DNA of 64,000 nt from Methanosarcina barkeri 3. Lineage in GTDB: Archaea > Halobacteriota > Methanosarcinia > Methanosarcinales > Methanosarcinaceae. The stretch spans positions 930,001 through 994,000 of the forward strand of contig NZ_CP009517.1 of the NCBI RefSeq assembly GCF_000970305.1, read 5' to 3'. How positions within the stretch are numbered: position 1 is the first letter of the stretch; every line of letters starts with the position of its first letter. This document shows, piece after piece, positions 25,699-34,948 of this stretch. A program made the position numbers and the translations under genes. The notes under the pieces were generated by a model, which made no database searches, was not told the DNA's origin, and saw only the letters and a program-made list of their open reading frames with translations.

Positions 25699-26465
25699 TT
25701 CAAATGAGAAAGGGAAGAATGAAATAACTCATGGGAAGCAGAATGAAGAGATTTCTGATAAAGTAATAACAGAATGCAGAATAATTCTGGTTGTCAACAG
25801 TAAAGGAGTAAGAAAATTGGAAGGCTCAGGAAAAGGCTTGGGAAAAACTTTGGCCCACCAGGCAGAAAATTGTTTTCGCGAGATTCTCAAGAAATCCTGA
25901 AATCTTTCGAACCGCCAAATTTACTTCTTTTTCTTATAGGCAAAGGAGCCCTCCTATTATTTCGGTGTTTTTTCTCATTTCTTTTACAACTTTTGCTGAC
26001 AGTACAATTGAAATTTTTAATTTGATTAAAATATCCCTTACACCTGGACAAAGTTCCTCCCCTTTGCCATGGACAGGGTCAACTTAAAGTTCCTATTCTT
26101 TTGTAAACGCCATACGGCGTGGGTTATATATCTTGATTTATATAGGGTTCAGTACAAGGAAGTAATAGAGAAGCCTGCCTTTCTAACTTGGATTTGGAAG
26201 AAATTACCGAATCGAAGGCTATTAAAACTGAAAGCTATTAAAACTGAAAGCTATTGAAATTGAAAGCTATTGAAATTGAAAGCTATTGTAATTGAAAGCT
26301 ATTGAAATTTAGAATTTCTTCCATAACTTAGAGGTCAAATATGTTCAAGTGCTTCTGCTCCAGCTTGTAATTCCATTGATAGATTGGAAGAACTTAGTCC
26401 TGAAAAGGACAGGGAATCTTTTTCAAACCCAGCTCTCCGAGGCTGAATAAAGGTGTAACAAGTAA
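25699..26465. other. Spacer between the two response regulators with a short repeat
   Basis: No convincing gene. From about 26211 to 26310 the unit GAAAGCTATTAAAACT or GAAAGCTATTGAAATT is repeated five to six times. A TATA-like GGGTTATATATC at about 26119 could serve the downstream regulator. CGCCATACGGCG (26109) forms a small hairpin. Confidence 0.5.
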
Positions 26466-26900
26466 ATGGTAGAAGGAAGAATTCTGGTTGTTGAGGATGA
26501 ACATATTGTTGCAATGGGCATAAGGGTAATGCTAAAGAATCTTGGATATACTGTTACGGATATAATTTCTTCTGGAGAAGAGGCCATTAGCAAAGCCGAA
26601 AGTACCAGACCTGACCTTGTGCTTATGGATATTATGTTAAAAGGTAAACTGAATGGTATAGAAGCATCAAAGGAAATAATTAGCCGGTTTGGTATTCCAG
26701 TTGTTTACCTAACTGCTTGCTCAAACCGTGAACTCCTTGAACAGATCTGGAATATGGGATCTGGATGTATTGTGAAACCTTTCGATGAAATGGATCTGAA
26801 AAAGGGTATTGATATTGTTCTTGTGCAATGTGGGATAGAGAAAAAGGATATGAAAAAACTGGCGAAAGCTTCAAAACAATTTAGAAAGACTCAGGCCTGA
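26466..26900 (+). CDS. Second single-domain response regulator
   Basis: Closely related to the regulator at 25267 over its whole receiver domain (EGRILVVEDEHIVAMGI, VLMDIMLKGKLNGIEASKE, CIVKPFDEMDL), so it arose by duplication. Phospho-acceptor Asp and the conserved Lys are kept, but the TAYS loop reads TACS and the alpha-4 segment is different. It may be a phosphate sink or an alternative partner for the same kinase. It has its own Shine-Dalgarno AAAGGTG before ATG 26466. A basic C-terminal extension (KKLAKASKQFRKTQ) differs from its paralogue. Confidence 0.88.
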   Translation: MVEGRILVVEDEHIVAMGIRVMLKNLGYTVTDIISSGEEAISKAESTRPDLVLMDIMLKGKLNGIEASKEIISRFGIPVVYLTACSNRELLEQIWNMGSGCIVKPFDEMDLKKGIDIVLVQCGIEKKDMKKLAKASKQFRKTQA

Positions 26901-27390
26901 TTTACATTAACCCGATATCGAAGGCTCAAAGTAAACTTCAGATACTGTGTCAATATTTCTGTAAAATTACAAACTTCAAGAGATTTGATAACTTGAAATT
27001 AAATCAATACTTGTAAGGATTAGATATAATATTCCAGTTGAAGTAAAATTCATCAACTGAAGTGAAATCACTAATTGAAGTGAAATTTACCAGTTGAAGT
27101 GAAACTCATCAATTGGAGTTAAAATTCACTAACTGAAGTAAAATTCATCAATTGAGGCTTCAGAACATAATTAGATCATTTGGGTATGAAAGAAGGACAA
27201 AAGGAAAAAGCTTCAAAGAGGAATTATTTTCAGAATAAGATGTCCTATCAGAACACAAAGACATTGTAAAAAGTCTTATTACAAACCCAGGATAAAGTAG
27301 AGCTATAAGAATTAAAAAGCAGGTTAATTAAATAATACCTGTTATACCAAATAGTTTTTAAAATCTCACTCTTTTCTCGGCTTCAATTTC
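26901..27390. repeat. Spacer with an irregular tandem repeat of about 22 bp
   Basis: From 27030 to 27155 units such as TTGAAGTGAAATTCATCAA recur six times with variation. No gene is supported between the response regulator and the convergent TrmB gene. Confidence 0.6.
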
Positions 27391-27750
27391 TTAGACACGT
27401 ACTTTTAATTTGCGAAAACTTCCTACAGAAAAACCGTTAGTTGCAGGACTTAAAGCGCTAAGTTCATTTGCAGTCTCGATTAGAGAAAGCATAAAGTCCG
27501 TCCTTATCCTGAAAATGAGCTCTTCGGGCTCTACGCAGCAAAAAAGAGTTGGTTCACCCTCTATTATCTGGACATATCCTTTCTTCTCCATTCCTCTGAG
27601 CGTTCCATAAACTTTGGATCTGGGGACTCCGGAATTTTCTGCGATTTCACTGGCTCGCGCTTGCTTAAGGCAGACAAGTACTGCGTAGATTTTAGCTTCG
27701 TTTCCGGTAAAACCCAGCTTTTGAAGATTTTCTATAATTTTACGAGTCAC
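27391..27750 (-). CDS. Short TrmB-family winged-helix regulator
   Basis: The first 80 residues are a TrmB-type winged helix: LQKLGFTGNEAKIYAVLV, EIAENSGVPRSKVYGTLRGME, KKGYVQIIEGEPTLFCCVEPEEL. Full TrmB regulators have about 250-340 residues with a sugar-binding C-terminal domain; this one has 119 and stops soon after the DNA-binding domain. It could bind DNA without ligand control. The GTG start at 27750 has GGAGGAGG eight bases before. It follows the MarR gene by 36 bp on the same strand, so the two should be co-transcribed. Confidence 0.85.
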   Translation of the reverse strand: MTRKIIENLQKLGFTGNEAKIYAVLVCLKQARASEIAENSGVPRSKVYGTLRGMEKKGYVQIIEGEPTLFCCVEPEELIFRIRTDFMLSLIETANELSALSPATNGFSVGSFRKLKVRV

Positions 27751-27786
27751 TTTTTCCTCCTCCTTTCATCCATTTTTTGATTAGAT

Positions 27787-28251
27787 TTATTTAATTTGTT
27801 GACTGACTGCTTTTCTTAAAATCCTCACCATCGTCTCGAGACTCTGAACATAGTCCTCTATATCCTTCTCATCTACAAGCTTAAGCAGCTCATCTACGAC
27901 CTGATTAGAGTAATTATAACATTCCAGTCCTTTCTCAGTCAGCGAAACAAGCACTTTCCTTCGGTCTTCAGGGTCAGTTTTTCGAAATACAAACCCTTTT
28001 TTCTCCAGATCATCAACCATTCGAGTGAGGCTGCTTTTATCCATACCTGTGTATTTTCCTATAGTTGAAGGCATGATTTCACCTTCCATGCCTATAATCT
28101 TGATTACAACGGGCTGATTTTTGCTAAGGTTCTTAAATTTGCTAGTAATCTTCTTCTGAAAAGTCTGCTCAAAAATATAACTGTCAAGAGCATCCCTTTC
28201 CATCATAAGAAGAATTATTTTTTTCAGCGTTGCTTCACCCATTTTTTTCAC
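27787..28251 (-). CDS. MarR-family regulator
   Basis: The 154-residue protein has a MarR winged helix: a recognition region STIGKYTGMDKSSLTRMVDDL, the wing FVFRKTDPEDRRKVLVSLTEKG, and N- and C-terminal dimerisation helices. The conserved D-x-R-(R)-K wing is intact. It is encoded before the short TrmB regulator in one operon. Matching inverted repeats in its upstream region (28329-28388) are candidate autoregulatory sites and could also act on the divergent MoxR-vWA genes. The GTG start at 28251 has AGAGG upstream; ATG 28242 is an alternative. Confidence 0.88.
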   Translation of the reverse strand: MKKMGEATLKKIILLMMERDALDSYIFEQTFQKKITSKFKNLSKNQPVVIKIIGMEGEIMPSTIGKYTGMDKSSLTRMVDDLEKKGFVFRKTDPEDRRKVLVSLTEKGLECYNYSNQVVDELLKLVDEKDIEDYVQSLETMVRILRKAVSQQIK

Positions 28252-28739
28252 TGTTCCTCTTTATACCTGATTTTGCAATCAAAAACAATTTCTTAGAGAG
28301 TAACTGCCAAATATAATTAGCTATAGAATATTGATTTTTCAATTATTAAATTTCATATTATTGAAAAGTCAATAGTTGATAAATCAACAATACCCTTAAC
28401 ATATTTAAGCTTCACGGTTAACTTGTACATAAAAAATCATAAGACGCAAAAACTGATTACTTTTGTTTAAGTAACAAAAATCTAGTTCTCTTTTCCTTTT
28501 AACTCAAAAAACTCGTTAAAGAAAAGTCAATTAGAAGAAAAAGATTCAAAAACTCCTTAAAAGATAAAATAAGTAGTTATAGTTCCAAAAACCAGTTTCT
28601 CGGAAAGCAGAAACCAATTTATCAGAAAGCAGATAGAATTGAAAGGTTTAAAATAGAATCAGACTAAAGACTTAAAACCTGGCTGCAAATTGATTTTATC
28701 CTGATCTGTTACTATTATTCTTTACCTGGAGGTCTGTTC
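28252..28739. other. Divergent intergenic region between marR and the MoxR gene
   Basis: No gene. It holds the inverted repeats listed separately and, toward the MoxR gene, an AT-rich stretch with many AAAAACTC-type words and the Shine-Dalgarno TGGAGG at 28727-28732. Confidence 0.5.
28329..28388. promoter_or_regulatory. Candidate MarR operator: inverted repeats upstream of marR
   Basis: TATTGATTTTTCAAT (28329-28343) and ATTGAAAAGTCAATA (28360-28374) are inverted copies with one mismatch. They are followed directly by a near-palindrome GTTGATAAATCAAC (28375-28388). They lie 80-135 bp upstream of the MarR start in the divergent region. Confidence 0.5.
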
Positions 28740-30272
28740 CTGAAAGAGAAACTTCTTGAGATCAAATCCGCATTTACGGCCTATTTTAAAGAGCGAGAAG
28801 CCGAAATCAACGGTTCTCTCCTTGCTGTGCTGTCCGGGGAAAACCTCCTTTTCCTCGGGCCGCCTGGAACGGCAAAAACCCAGCTTGCGAAAAATATCTG
28901 CCAGTCAATTGAAGGTGGGAACTTCTTCAATTATCTCCTGACAAGTTTTTCCACCCCTGAAGAGCTCTTTGGTCCACTTTCCTTAAAAGCTCTGGAAGAA
29001 GACGAATTCCGTCGGAAAATCGATGGCTGCCTCCCGACTGCTCATATTGCTTTGCTGGACGAAATTTTTAAGGCAAGCAGTGCGATCCTGAATAGCCTCC
29101 TGACAATCCTCAATGAGCACAAGTACCATAACGGCAGAGAGCTTGTAGATGTGCCTCTGCTTTCGGTTTTTGGGGCATCCAATGAGTTTCCTGATGAAAA
29201 CGAGAGCCTTGAGGCCCTTTATGACCGTTTTTTGTTCAGGTACAGGCTCGCCTACATTCAGGATGAGGAAAATTTCCGCAACCTCGTTTTCAGTAGCTCT
29301 GACGAATTCGAACCTGCTGCAAGTCTCAGGGTCTCCGAAATATACGAGCTTCGAGCACGTGCAAAAGATCTGCCTGTTGACTCTGATGTTGAAACCATAG
29401 TAACTGAGCTTCGAAAGAGTCTTCAACTGCAGGAAATTGAAATCTCGGACCGCCGCTGGAAAAAAGTCGTTCAGGTTTTAAAGGTTGCAGCTTGCAGCAG
29501 CGAACGCCCGACCGTGGACAGGACAATGGTACTCCTGCTCCAGCATATGCTCTGGAACCTGCCCGAAGAGCGGGAAACAATAAGGAAAGCCGTCTTTGAG
29601 TTCACAGTCTCAGGCGGCATCAGTACGGAAAAACTGCGCCGGGAAGCCGAAGACCTCCAGGCTGCGGTAAGCATTGCCCTGAAAAACGAACTTCCTGTAA
29701 AGATCATCTGTGACAGCTGCGGAGAAGAATTCCGACTGAGGCAGGAAATCGAAACTCACCATATGTCCCACCCAAATCATAGCTATACTCTTAAAGCCGA
29801 AGGGCCTTCAAAGATCTATCCTTATGACAATCTTGTGAAAGAAATTGATTCTCTTCAGGAAGAGGCTGAAAAAGCGAACACACTGTCTCAGGCCCAGAAA
29901 GAAGTTTTTGAAACCGAATTGAAAGCCCTGGCCGATCGTATGGAATGGGTAAAATACAGGCTTGAAGCTGAAAGAGAACTTCTAAAAAATATGATGAATG
30001 AAAATGTCTGGCTCTCAACGCTTGATAAAAATGAAGCTCTGCTCCTTCACGATACCCGAAGTACCGAGTTTTCCGAGCTCAATGACCTTATCTCAAAAAG
30101 CCGGTCAATGCTTGGAATTCAGAGCAGACAGGCAAAACCTGAACCACAGCCTGCATTCCAACCTGCAAGAGAAGCAGGAAAAAAGGAGATGGAAAAAATT
30201 TCCGTACCCGATTCGGGCAGCAGTGTCAACAGTTTTATGAAAGGAATTGGCTCCCGGTTTAAGCTCAGATAA
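28740..30272 (+). CDS. RavA-like MoxR AAA+ ATPase with an inserted C2H2 zinc-finger motif
   Basis: Walker A GPPGTAKT, Walker B ALLDEIFK, sensor 1 GASNEFP and an arginine-bearing LYDRFLFRY mark a MoxR-group AAA+ ATPase. Its arrangement with a downstream vWA gene is that of RavA-ViaA. A motif C-x2-C-x12-H-H-x3-H (CDSC...HHMSH) follows at about two thirds of the length, then a long coiled coil. The first canonical start (GTG 28827) would remove the N-terminal helix before Walker A that RavA proteins have. The frame is open upstream to CTG 28740, seven bases after GGAGG, and I take that as the start. It probably remodels a target protein together with the vWA partner. Confidence 0.85.
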   Translation: MKEKLLEIKSAFTAYFKEREAEINGSLLAVLSGENLLFLGPPGTAKTQLAKNICQSIEGGNFFNYLLTSFSTPEELFGPLSLKALEEDEFRRKIDGCLPTAHIALLDEIFKASSAILNSLLTILNEHKYHNGRELVDVPLLSVFGASNEFPDENESLEALYDRFLFRYRLAYIQDEENFRNLVFSSSDEFEPAASLRVSEIYELRARAKDLPVDSDVETIVTELRKSLQLQEIEISDRRWKKVVQVLKVAACSSERPTVDRTMVLLLQHMLWNLPEERETIRKAVFEFTVSGGISTEKLRREAEDLQAAVSIALKNELPVKIICDSCGEEFRLRQEIETHHMSHPNHSYTLKAEGPSKIYPYDNLVKEIDSLQEEAEKANTLSQAQKEVFETELKALADRMEWVKYRLEAERELLKNMMNENVWLSTLDKNEALLLHDTRSTEFSELNDLISKSRSMLGIQSRQAKPEPQPAFQPAREAGKKEMEKISVPDSGSSVNSFMKGIGSRFKLR

Positions 30273-30574
30273 AGAAGCCAGATCAGATAGTTTTAAACTT
30301 GGTGTTCTAAAAGAAGTAGCTCCAAATCAGGTAGGTTCAAACAAGGTAGCTTTAAACAGTAGCTTCAAAAAAGGTAATTCAAGGTCACATAATTAAAAAG
30401 ATGAAGTTTCACAGGAAAATTTTAAAAGATGAAGTTTCAACAGGAAAATTTTAAACAAGGAAATTTCAAACAAGGAAATATTAAATCAGATAACTTAATT
30501 GAGGGTTTGATATTAAAAGTTCTAAGGATTTCCAAGATGATCCAGGTGCAGCCTTTTCCGGAACTTACTCCTTT
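30273..30574. repeat. Spacer with short repeats between MoxR and vWA genes
   Basis: Units like AGGTAGCTTTAAACA and AATTTTAAACAAGGAAATTTC recur. A frame from 30429 runs into the vWA gene in another phase and is not a gene. Confidence 0.5.
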
Positions 30575-32191
30575 TTGGAAAGTAAAGTCCCAAGGAATAA
30601 AGGCTTACAGGATTCGTTTTTGCTCCAGACTCAGACTGCTGCCGTCCTGGAACGAGCCCTCAGGAGTACAGTAGCTTTTCCTCGAACGATCCCTCGCCCA
30701 ATGCGAGAAAAAATAGCCGAAATCATAACCCTTGAGATTCTCTTTGACCAGCCTTATGAGATAAAGGATCCTGAAAGATTTATTGAGACTTTCGGAGCTT
30801 TTTACCCAATCCTTCTTACCCTGAGAAACTCAAAACCCTGGCCTAAACTCCGAAAAATTGCAAAAAAAAGCAAGGGAGCCGGAATTGCAGGCTTGAAAAT
30901 TCTTCTACCTCTTATTTATGAGATCCTTGAACGCTTTTCAGAATCAGCCAGTATTTCAGGTGCAGAGTATCTTAAAGAGCTCGATACAGGAATGAATGAA
31001 ATCCTGAAGCAATTTGAAGAAATTCTGAAAGAGACTCTCCTTATTTGGGGAAACCCGGGATCTGCTGAGTTTTCAGGCAGAAATACCCAGGCCATAGAAA
31101 ATTTCGGAGGATCTGCCCTTGTCAACGCTGTCCTGGAATTCATGCAGAAGGAAGGGTACCAGGACTTGCTGGAAAGAATTCTGGAAGGACTATACCAGAG
31201 TATTAGCGAGTTCATTTCGGAAATGGAAGAAAATCTTGAGCTTTTCGATACCCTTGCTTTGCTTTTTCCCCAGCGAAACTGGAGCTATTCCGTAAAAGAG
31301 CTTAAAAAAGAACCTTTCTATGTGCAGCTTAAAATGCTTAAAAATTATTCGGCTTTCTTTGAAAAAAGCCCTGACCTGAGAAAAATTGTGGATTTTATAG
31401 GCAGGCGGGAATTTGACCCTCCATCGGACCGTATACGCCTTTCACCTTTCGGGAAAAACAAGATCCAGAGCGTGCGCTTTTCCGATTCTATCAATAACCT
31501 GCTTCCCATGGAAGCTGCAAAACTCCTGAACCCTTCCCTGAAAAAGAAATTCTATGCGGATATGCTTGAGGGAAAACTCCTGAGTTACCAGCTCCTTGGA
31601 AAACATTACACAGGCCCTCCTCACATAAAGCCAAGAGGCTCGATGATTGTACTTGTAGACACCTCCGGATCTATGCACGGAGCTCCCCAAACTTTAGCTA
31701 AGTCTGCTGTGCTGGCTATGGCAAAACGGATGCTTTTCCAGCAGAGGGACATAAAAGTTATCCTTTTTGCCTCAACAAGTCAGCATCTGGAAATCGAACT
31801 TAGCAGCAGGAAAAAAATGTCCGAAAAGTTCCTGAATTTCCTGCTATACACCTTTGGCGGAGGAACGGACTTCAATACTGCCCTTGCCTCAGGCCTTAAG
31901 TCCCTAAAAGAAAAAGATTTTCAGGGTGCAGACCTGCTCTTCATAACCGATGGCAAATCCGAAGTCTCTGACGAACTTGTACTGGCCCGCTGGGAAGAAG
32001 CAAAAAAGAAGTATAACGCAAAAGTATACTCGCTGATCGTAGGCAGCAGTGGAGCAGGTGGGCTGTCTGAAATCTCGGATTATACTTATTTTGTAGAAAT
32101 TGAAACGGATTCTGAGGACAGCGGTGGGTTTGTAAGGCTAATCGAACACACGGAACAGAAAATCCCAGCTTCTAATGAAGCCGGAAATTAA
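30575..32191 (+). CDS. ViaA-like von Willebrand factor A protein
   Basis: The C-terminal domain is a vWA fold with an intact MIDAS: LVDTSGSMHG (DxSxS), then GGGTDFN (Thr) and FITDGKSE (Asp). The 340 N-terminal residues are helical, as in ViaA. It lies 302 bp after the RavA-like ATPase, in the order usual for MoxR-vWA pairs, and should bind a metal-dependent ligand or target for that ATPase. The start is uncertain. TTG 30575 is the first canonical start after in-frame stops at 30482-30502, but it lacks a good Shine-Dalgarno. TTG 30623 is an alternative. Confidence 0.85.
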   Translation: MESKVPRNKGLQDSFLLQTQTAAVLERALRSTVAFPRTIPRPMREKIAEIITLEILFDQPYEIKDPERFIETFGAFYPILLTLRNSKPWPKLRKIAKKSKGAGIAGLKILLPLIYEILERFSESASISGAEYLKELDTGMNEILKQFEEILKETLLIWGNPGSAEFSGRNTQAIENFGGSALVNAVLEFMQKEGYQDLLERILEGLYQSISEFISEMEENLELFDTLALLFPQRNWSYSVKELKKEPFYVQLKMLKNYSAFFEKSPDLRKIVDFIGRREFDPPSDRIRLSPFGKNKIQSVRFSDSINNLLPMEAAKLLNPSLKKKFYADMLEGKLLSYQLLGKHYTGPPHIKPRGSMIVLVDTSGSMHGAPQTLAKSAVLAMAKRMLFQQRDIKVILFASTSQHLEIELSSRKKMSEKFLNFLLYTFGGGTDFNTALASGLKSLKEKDFQGADLLFITDGKSEVSDELVLARWEEAKKKYNAKVYSLIVGSSGAGGLSEISDYTYFVEIETDSEDSGGFVRLIEHTEQKIPASNEAGN

Positions 32192-32315
32192 AAAACGTTA
32201 TTAAAAAAAGGTTAATTAAAAAATGTTATTAAGGAAAGGTTAATTAAAAAATGTTATTAAGAAAAGGTTAATTGAAAAAGAGTTATTAAGAGAAAACTAA
32301 TTAAAAAGGATTAGT
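32187..32315. repeat. 27-28-bp tandem repeat after the vWA gene
   Basis: Units of the form AAAAATGTTATTAAGAAAAG followed by GTTAATT are repeated about four to five times with changes, starting at the vWA stop codon. Confidence 0.8.
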
Positions 32316-32413
32316 ATCTCCTCTCTTTCTTTTTCATTTAATTTCCAAACCTTATTCCTTAAGAGCTGTTTACCATTGTCTGGACAGCTTTTACAAACTG
32401 TCAGACTAAATTA

Positions 32414-33820
32414 TTAGACTGAAGATATTTTCTCTGCAGTTTCGGATCCTGCATCCGTTTTTGAAGAGTATTTACTTTCTTTGAAGATCCTGTATATCCT
32501 AAAAAGCATAAACCCGGAAAGCATGAAGGCAAGTGAGTCCGATACCGGAAAAGCTGCCCATACTCCGTTCAGTTGATAGAACTGAGGAAGTAGAACAACA
32601 GCAGGAATCAGAAAGAGGAGCTGTCGGCTAATGGAAAGAAGGAAAGCGGGTTTTGCTTTTCCCAGGGCCTGAAAAAGGGTTGAAGTAATTACATTCATAC
32701 CTATCAAAGGCGTTCCGAGCAACATAATCATTATAGCGTTTTTCCCAAGCTCCAGATATTCCGGATCTGTACTGAATAACCCGAGAAGTTGTTCTTTTAA
32801 GAAATAAATAATAACCAATCCAAGAAGCCCAACGGTCGTTGTTGCTATGAGAGATAATTTCACAGCTTCGGCTATCCGTTCATATTTTTTTGCTCCGTAG
32901 TTGAACCCGACAACCGGTTGCAGACCAAAAGCCATACCCAGGAGGGTCATGAAAATGAAGGAATTAATCTTCATTACTACACCAAAAACGGCGATTGCAA
33001 CATCTCCTCCATAAGTTGCAAGTGCATTATACACAAAAATCATCATGACACTGTTTGAGCATTCCATTATAAAAGATCCGGTACCAATAGCCCCGATTTC
33101 TTTAATGATTTTCAGATCTGGTTTCAAGGTTTCGGCTCTGAAGCGTACAGCTCCTTTTCCTTGAATATAGTATAGCAGAAGCCAGATCGAAGCTATTGTC
33201 TGTGATATTACGGTTGCAATTGCAGCTCCTTTTACACCCATCCCGAAACCAAACATGAAAACCGGATCAAGGAAAATATTGAGGCCGCCTCCTAAAATCA
33301 TAGCATTCATTGCAAGACGAGCATTTCCTTCGGATCTAACAATGTTTTGGACAGCCACCCCAAAGACAAAGACAGTTCCTCCCAGTATTATATATTTCAG
33401 GTAATCTCTGGCATAGGGCAGAACTCCAGCAGTTGCCCCGAAAACCTTCAAAATCGGATCAAGATAATAAAGGCAGGGAATGGCTATAAGTACGCTTAAG
33501 ACCAAACTCAGGGAAAAGACATTTCCAAGAACTCTTTCGGCTTTTTCACTTTCTCGAGCTCCAAGGGCACGTGAAATTATGGAAGAACCTCCTGTCCCCA
33601 GAACAATTCCAAAAGCCATTATTATCATCTGAACCGGAAAAGCTATGGAAAGTCCGCCTATGGCCTGAACACTGTCTGCTCCATAGACCATTCCCACATA
33701 AAAAGTGTCCACAACATTATAGATAGCCTGTACCAGCAGTCCGATGACAATGGGAACTGAAAGTTTAAACAGGAGCTTTCTTATATTGTCTTTGCCAAGA
33801 AATTCACTTTTTTCATCCAT
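32414..33820 (-). CDS. MATE-family efflux transporter, copy 1
   Basis: About 468 residues in twelve transmembrane helices with MatE features: KLSVPIVIGLLVQAIYNVVDTFYVGM at the start, ISRALGARESEKAERVLGNV in the first half and VGFNYGAKKYERIAEAVKLS in the second. MATE proteins export drugs and organic cations in exchange for sodium or protons. It follows a MarR gene by 39 bp, a regulator-pump pair that probably answers a toxic compound. It is highly similar to the copy at 44872. The second ATG (33820) aligns with the start of that copy and is preferred over 33829. Confidence 0.92.
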   Translation of the reverse strand: MDEKSEFLGKDNIRKLLFKLSVPIVIGLLVQAIYNVVDTFYVGMVYGADSVQAIGGLSIAFPVQMIIMAFGIVLGTGGSSIISRALGARESEKAERVLGNVFSLSLVLSVLIAIPCLYYLDPILKVFGATAGVLPYARDYLKYIILGGTVFVFGVAVQNIVRSEGNARLAMNAMILGGGLNIFLDPVFMFGFGMGVKGAAIATVISQTIASIWLLLYYIQGKGAVRFRAETLKPDLKIIKEIGAIGTGSFIMECSNSVMMIFVYNALATYGGDVAIAVFGVVMKINSFIFMTLLGMAFGLQPVVGFNYGAKKYERIAEAVKLSLIATTTVGLLGLVIIYFLKEQLLGLFSTDPEYLELGKNAIMIMLLGTPLIGMNVITSTLFQALGKAKPAFLLSISRQLLFLIPAVVLLPQFYQLNGVWAAFPVSDSLAFMLSGFMLFRIYRIFKESKYSSKTDAGSETAEKISSV

Positions 33821-33868
33821 ATTTTTCATCTCATCCGTTTTTCATCTATGTTCTCATCTCAACCGTTT

Positions 33869-34363
33869 TTACTTCATGTCATCAGGTCTATCCGATGGAG
33901 GCTCAAACCCAGGCTCAAAGAGTTTAATCACAGCTTTATGAATAAGCAGCCTGAAAATCTCAATTTCTTCAAAAGTAAAATCCGAAAAAAGAATAGATAT
34001 GAAAGAAGTCTGCTTTTTAAAAATTATATCTCTCATTTCCTTCCCTTTATCAGTCAGGTAAACCCTGTAAGCTCGAAGGTCACTTTCGTCTCTTTCCCTG
34101 TAAACGTAACCTTCTGTTTCCAGACTCTGGATTGCTCTGGCACTTGTTGCTTTGCTAACTTTCAGGGTTTTTGCAAGAGTTTCCTGGGATATTCCATCTC
34201 TGTGGTACAAAAACAGTAAAAACTCAAACTGTCCGCTTCCAACCCCGTAAGCATCAAGTTCCTTTGCCATGTATGCCACATTGCTCCGGTAGATGTGAGC
34301 AATCGGACCTAATATTTCTCTAGGGTCTATTTCCTTTAAGTCTACTTCTCTAAAACTTCCCAT
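33869..34363 (-). CDS. MarR-family regulator of the MATE operon, copy 1
   Basis: A MarR winged helix is clear: GISQETLAKTLKVSKATSARAIQSLE as helix-turn-helix and a wing VYRERDESDLRAYRVYLTDKGKE. The N-terminus holds REILGPIAHIYRS, the C-terminus a dimer helix and LFEPGFEPPSDR. The regulator and MATE genes are 39 bp apart. ATG 34363 has AAGGA seven bases before; GTG 34378 does not. Two near-palindromes GTTYC-N4-GARAC lie upstream at 34548 and 34597 on either side of a TATA-like box. It is paralogous to the regulator at 46319. Confidence 0.9.
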   Translation of the reverse strand: MGSFREVDLKEIDPREILGPIAHIYRSNVAYMAKELDAYGVGSGQFEFLLFLYHRDGISQETLAKTLKVSKATSARAIQSLETEGYVYRERDESDLRAYRVYLTDKGKEMRDIIFKKQTSFISILFSDFTFEEIEIFRLLIHKAVIKLFEPGFEPPSDRPDDMK

Positions 34364-34948
34364 AAATTTATCCTTCACATTTCAGGAACTGAATGATCAA
34401 TATTGAAATTGAATATATCGAAGTGATAGTTGCATATAAAACAGATTTAATGCCTGGAAGAGCTTATTTTTAGATTTTATATAAACCTGTAATTCACTTT
34501 TATTAGTTTGGAAGATTTGTGTTGATATTGAATATATACATTAAATCGTTCCATATGAGACTATCAACGGCTTAATAGGTTTATGAGTATTTAATAGTTT
34601 CGCATGAGACGAAAATAATATAAAAACGAATTACCCACTAAATCAAAAAATCTGAACCTAATGAATAGCAAGAATTAATCTATTGATAAAGTTATAGTGC
34701 TCAGTAATTGTTTTCTGTCATATAAAATTATACAAAACAATACCCTTAGCCATTAATATCTTTGGTTTAAATAATTAATCTTCCAAGAAACAAGGAAATA
34801 AATCAATAAAAGTTCATATTTGTGTGTATCTGTAGAATATGAAAATTAATTTAATTTCATAGATTAAAAAACGTACCTCAGTTGCTTATGAAACCAAATT
34901 TTAAATATCAATTTACAAATGTTCGTACAAATGCTAAATGATGAAAAT
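34364..34948. other. Upstream region of the MarR-MATE operon
   Basis: No gene is visible. The proximal part contains the paired operators; the distal part (34620-34948) is AT-rich with no clear signals. Confidence 0.4.
34548..34610 (-). promoter_or_regulatory. Paired operator candidates upstream of marR copy 1
   Basis: GTTCCATATGAGAC (34548-34561) and GTTTCGCATGAGAC (34597-34610) share the pattern GTTYC-N4-GARAC, 49 bp apart. Between them, on the minus strand, ATTAAATAC is a plausible TATA box. The same pattern and spacing occur before the second MarR gene (46872-46935). Confidence 0.55.
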
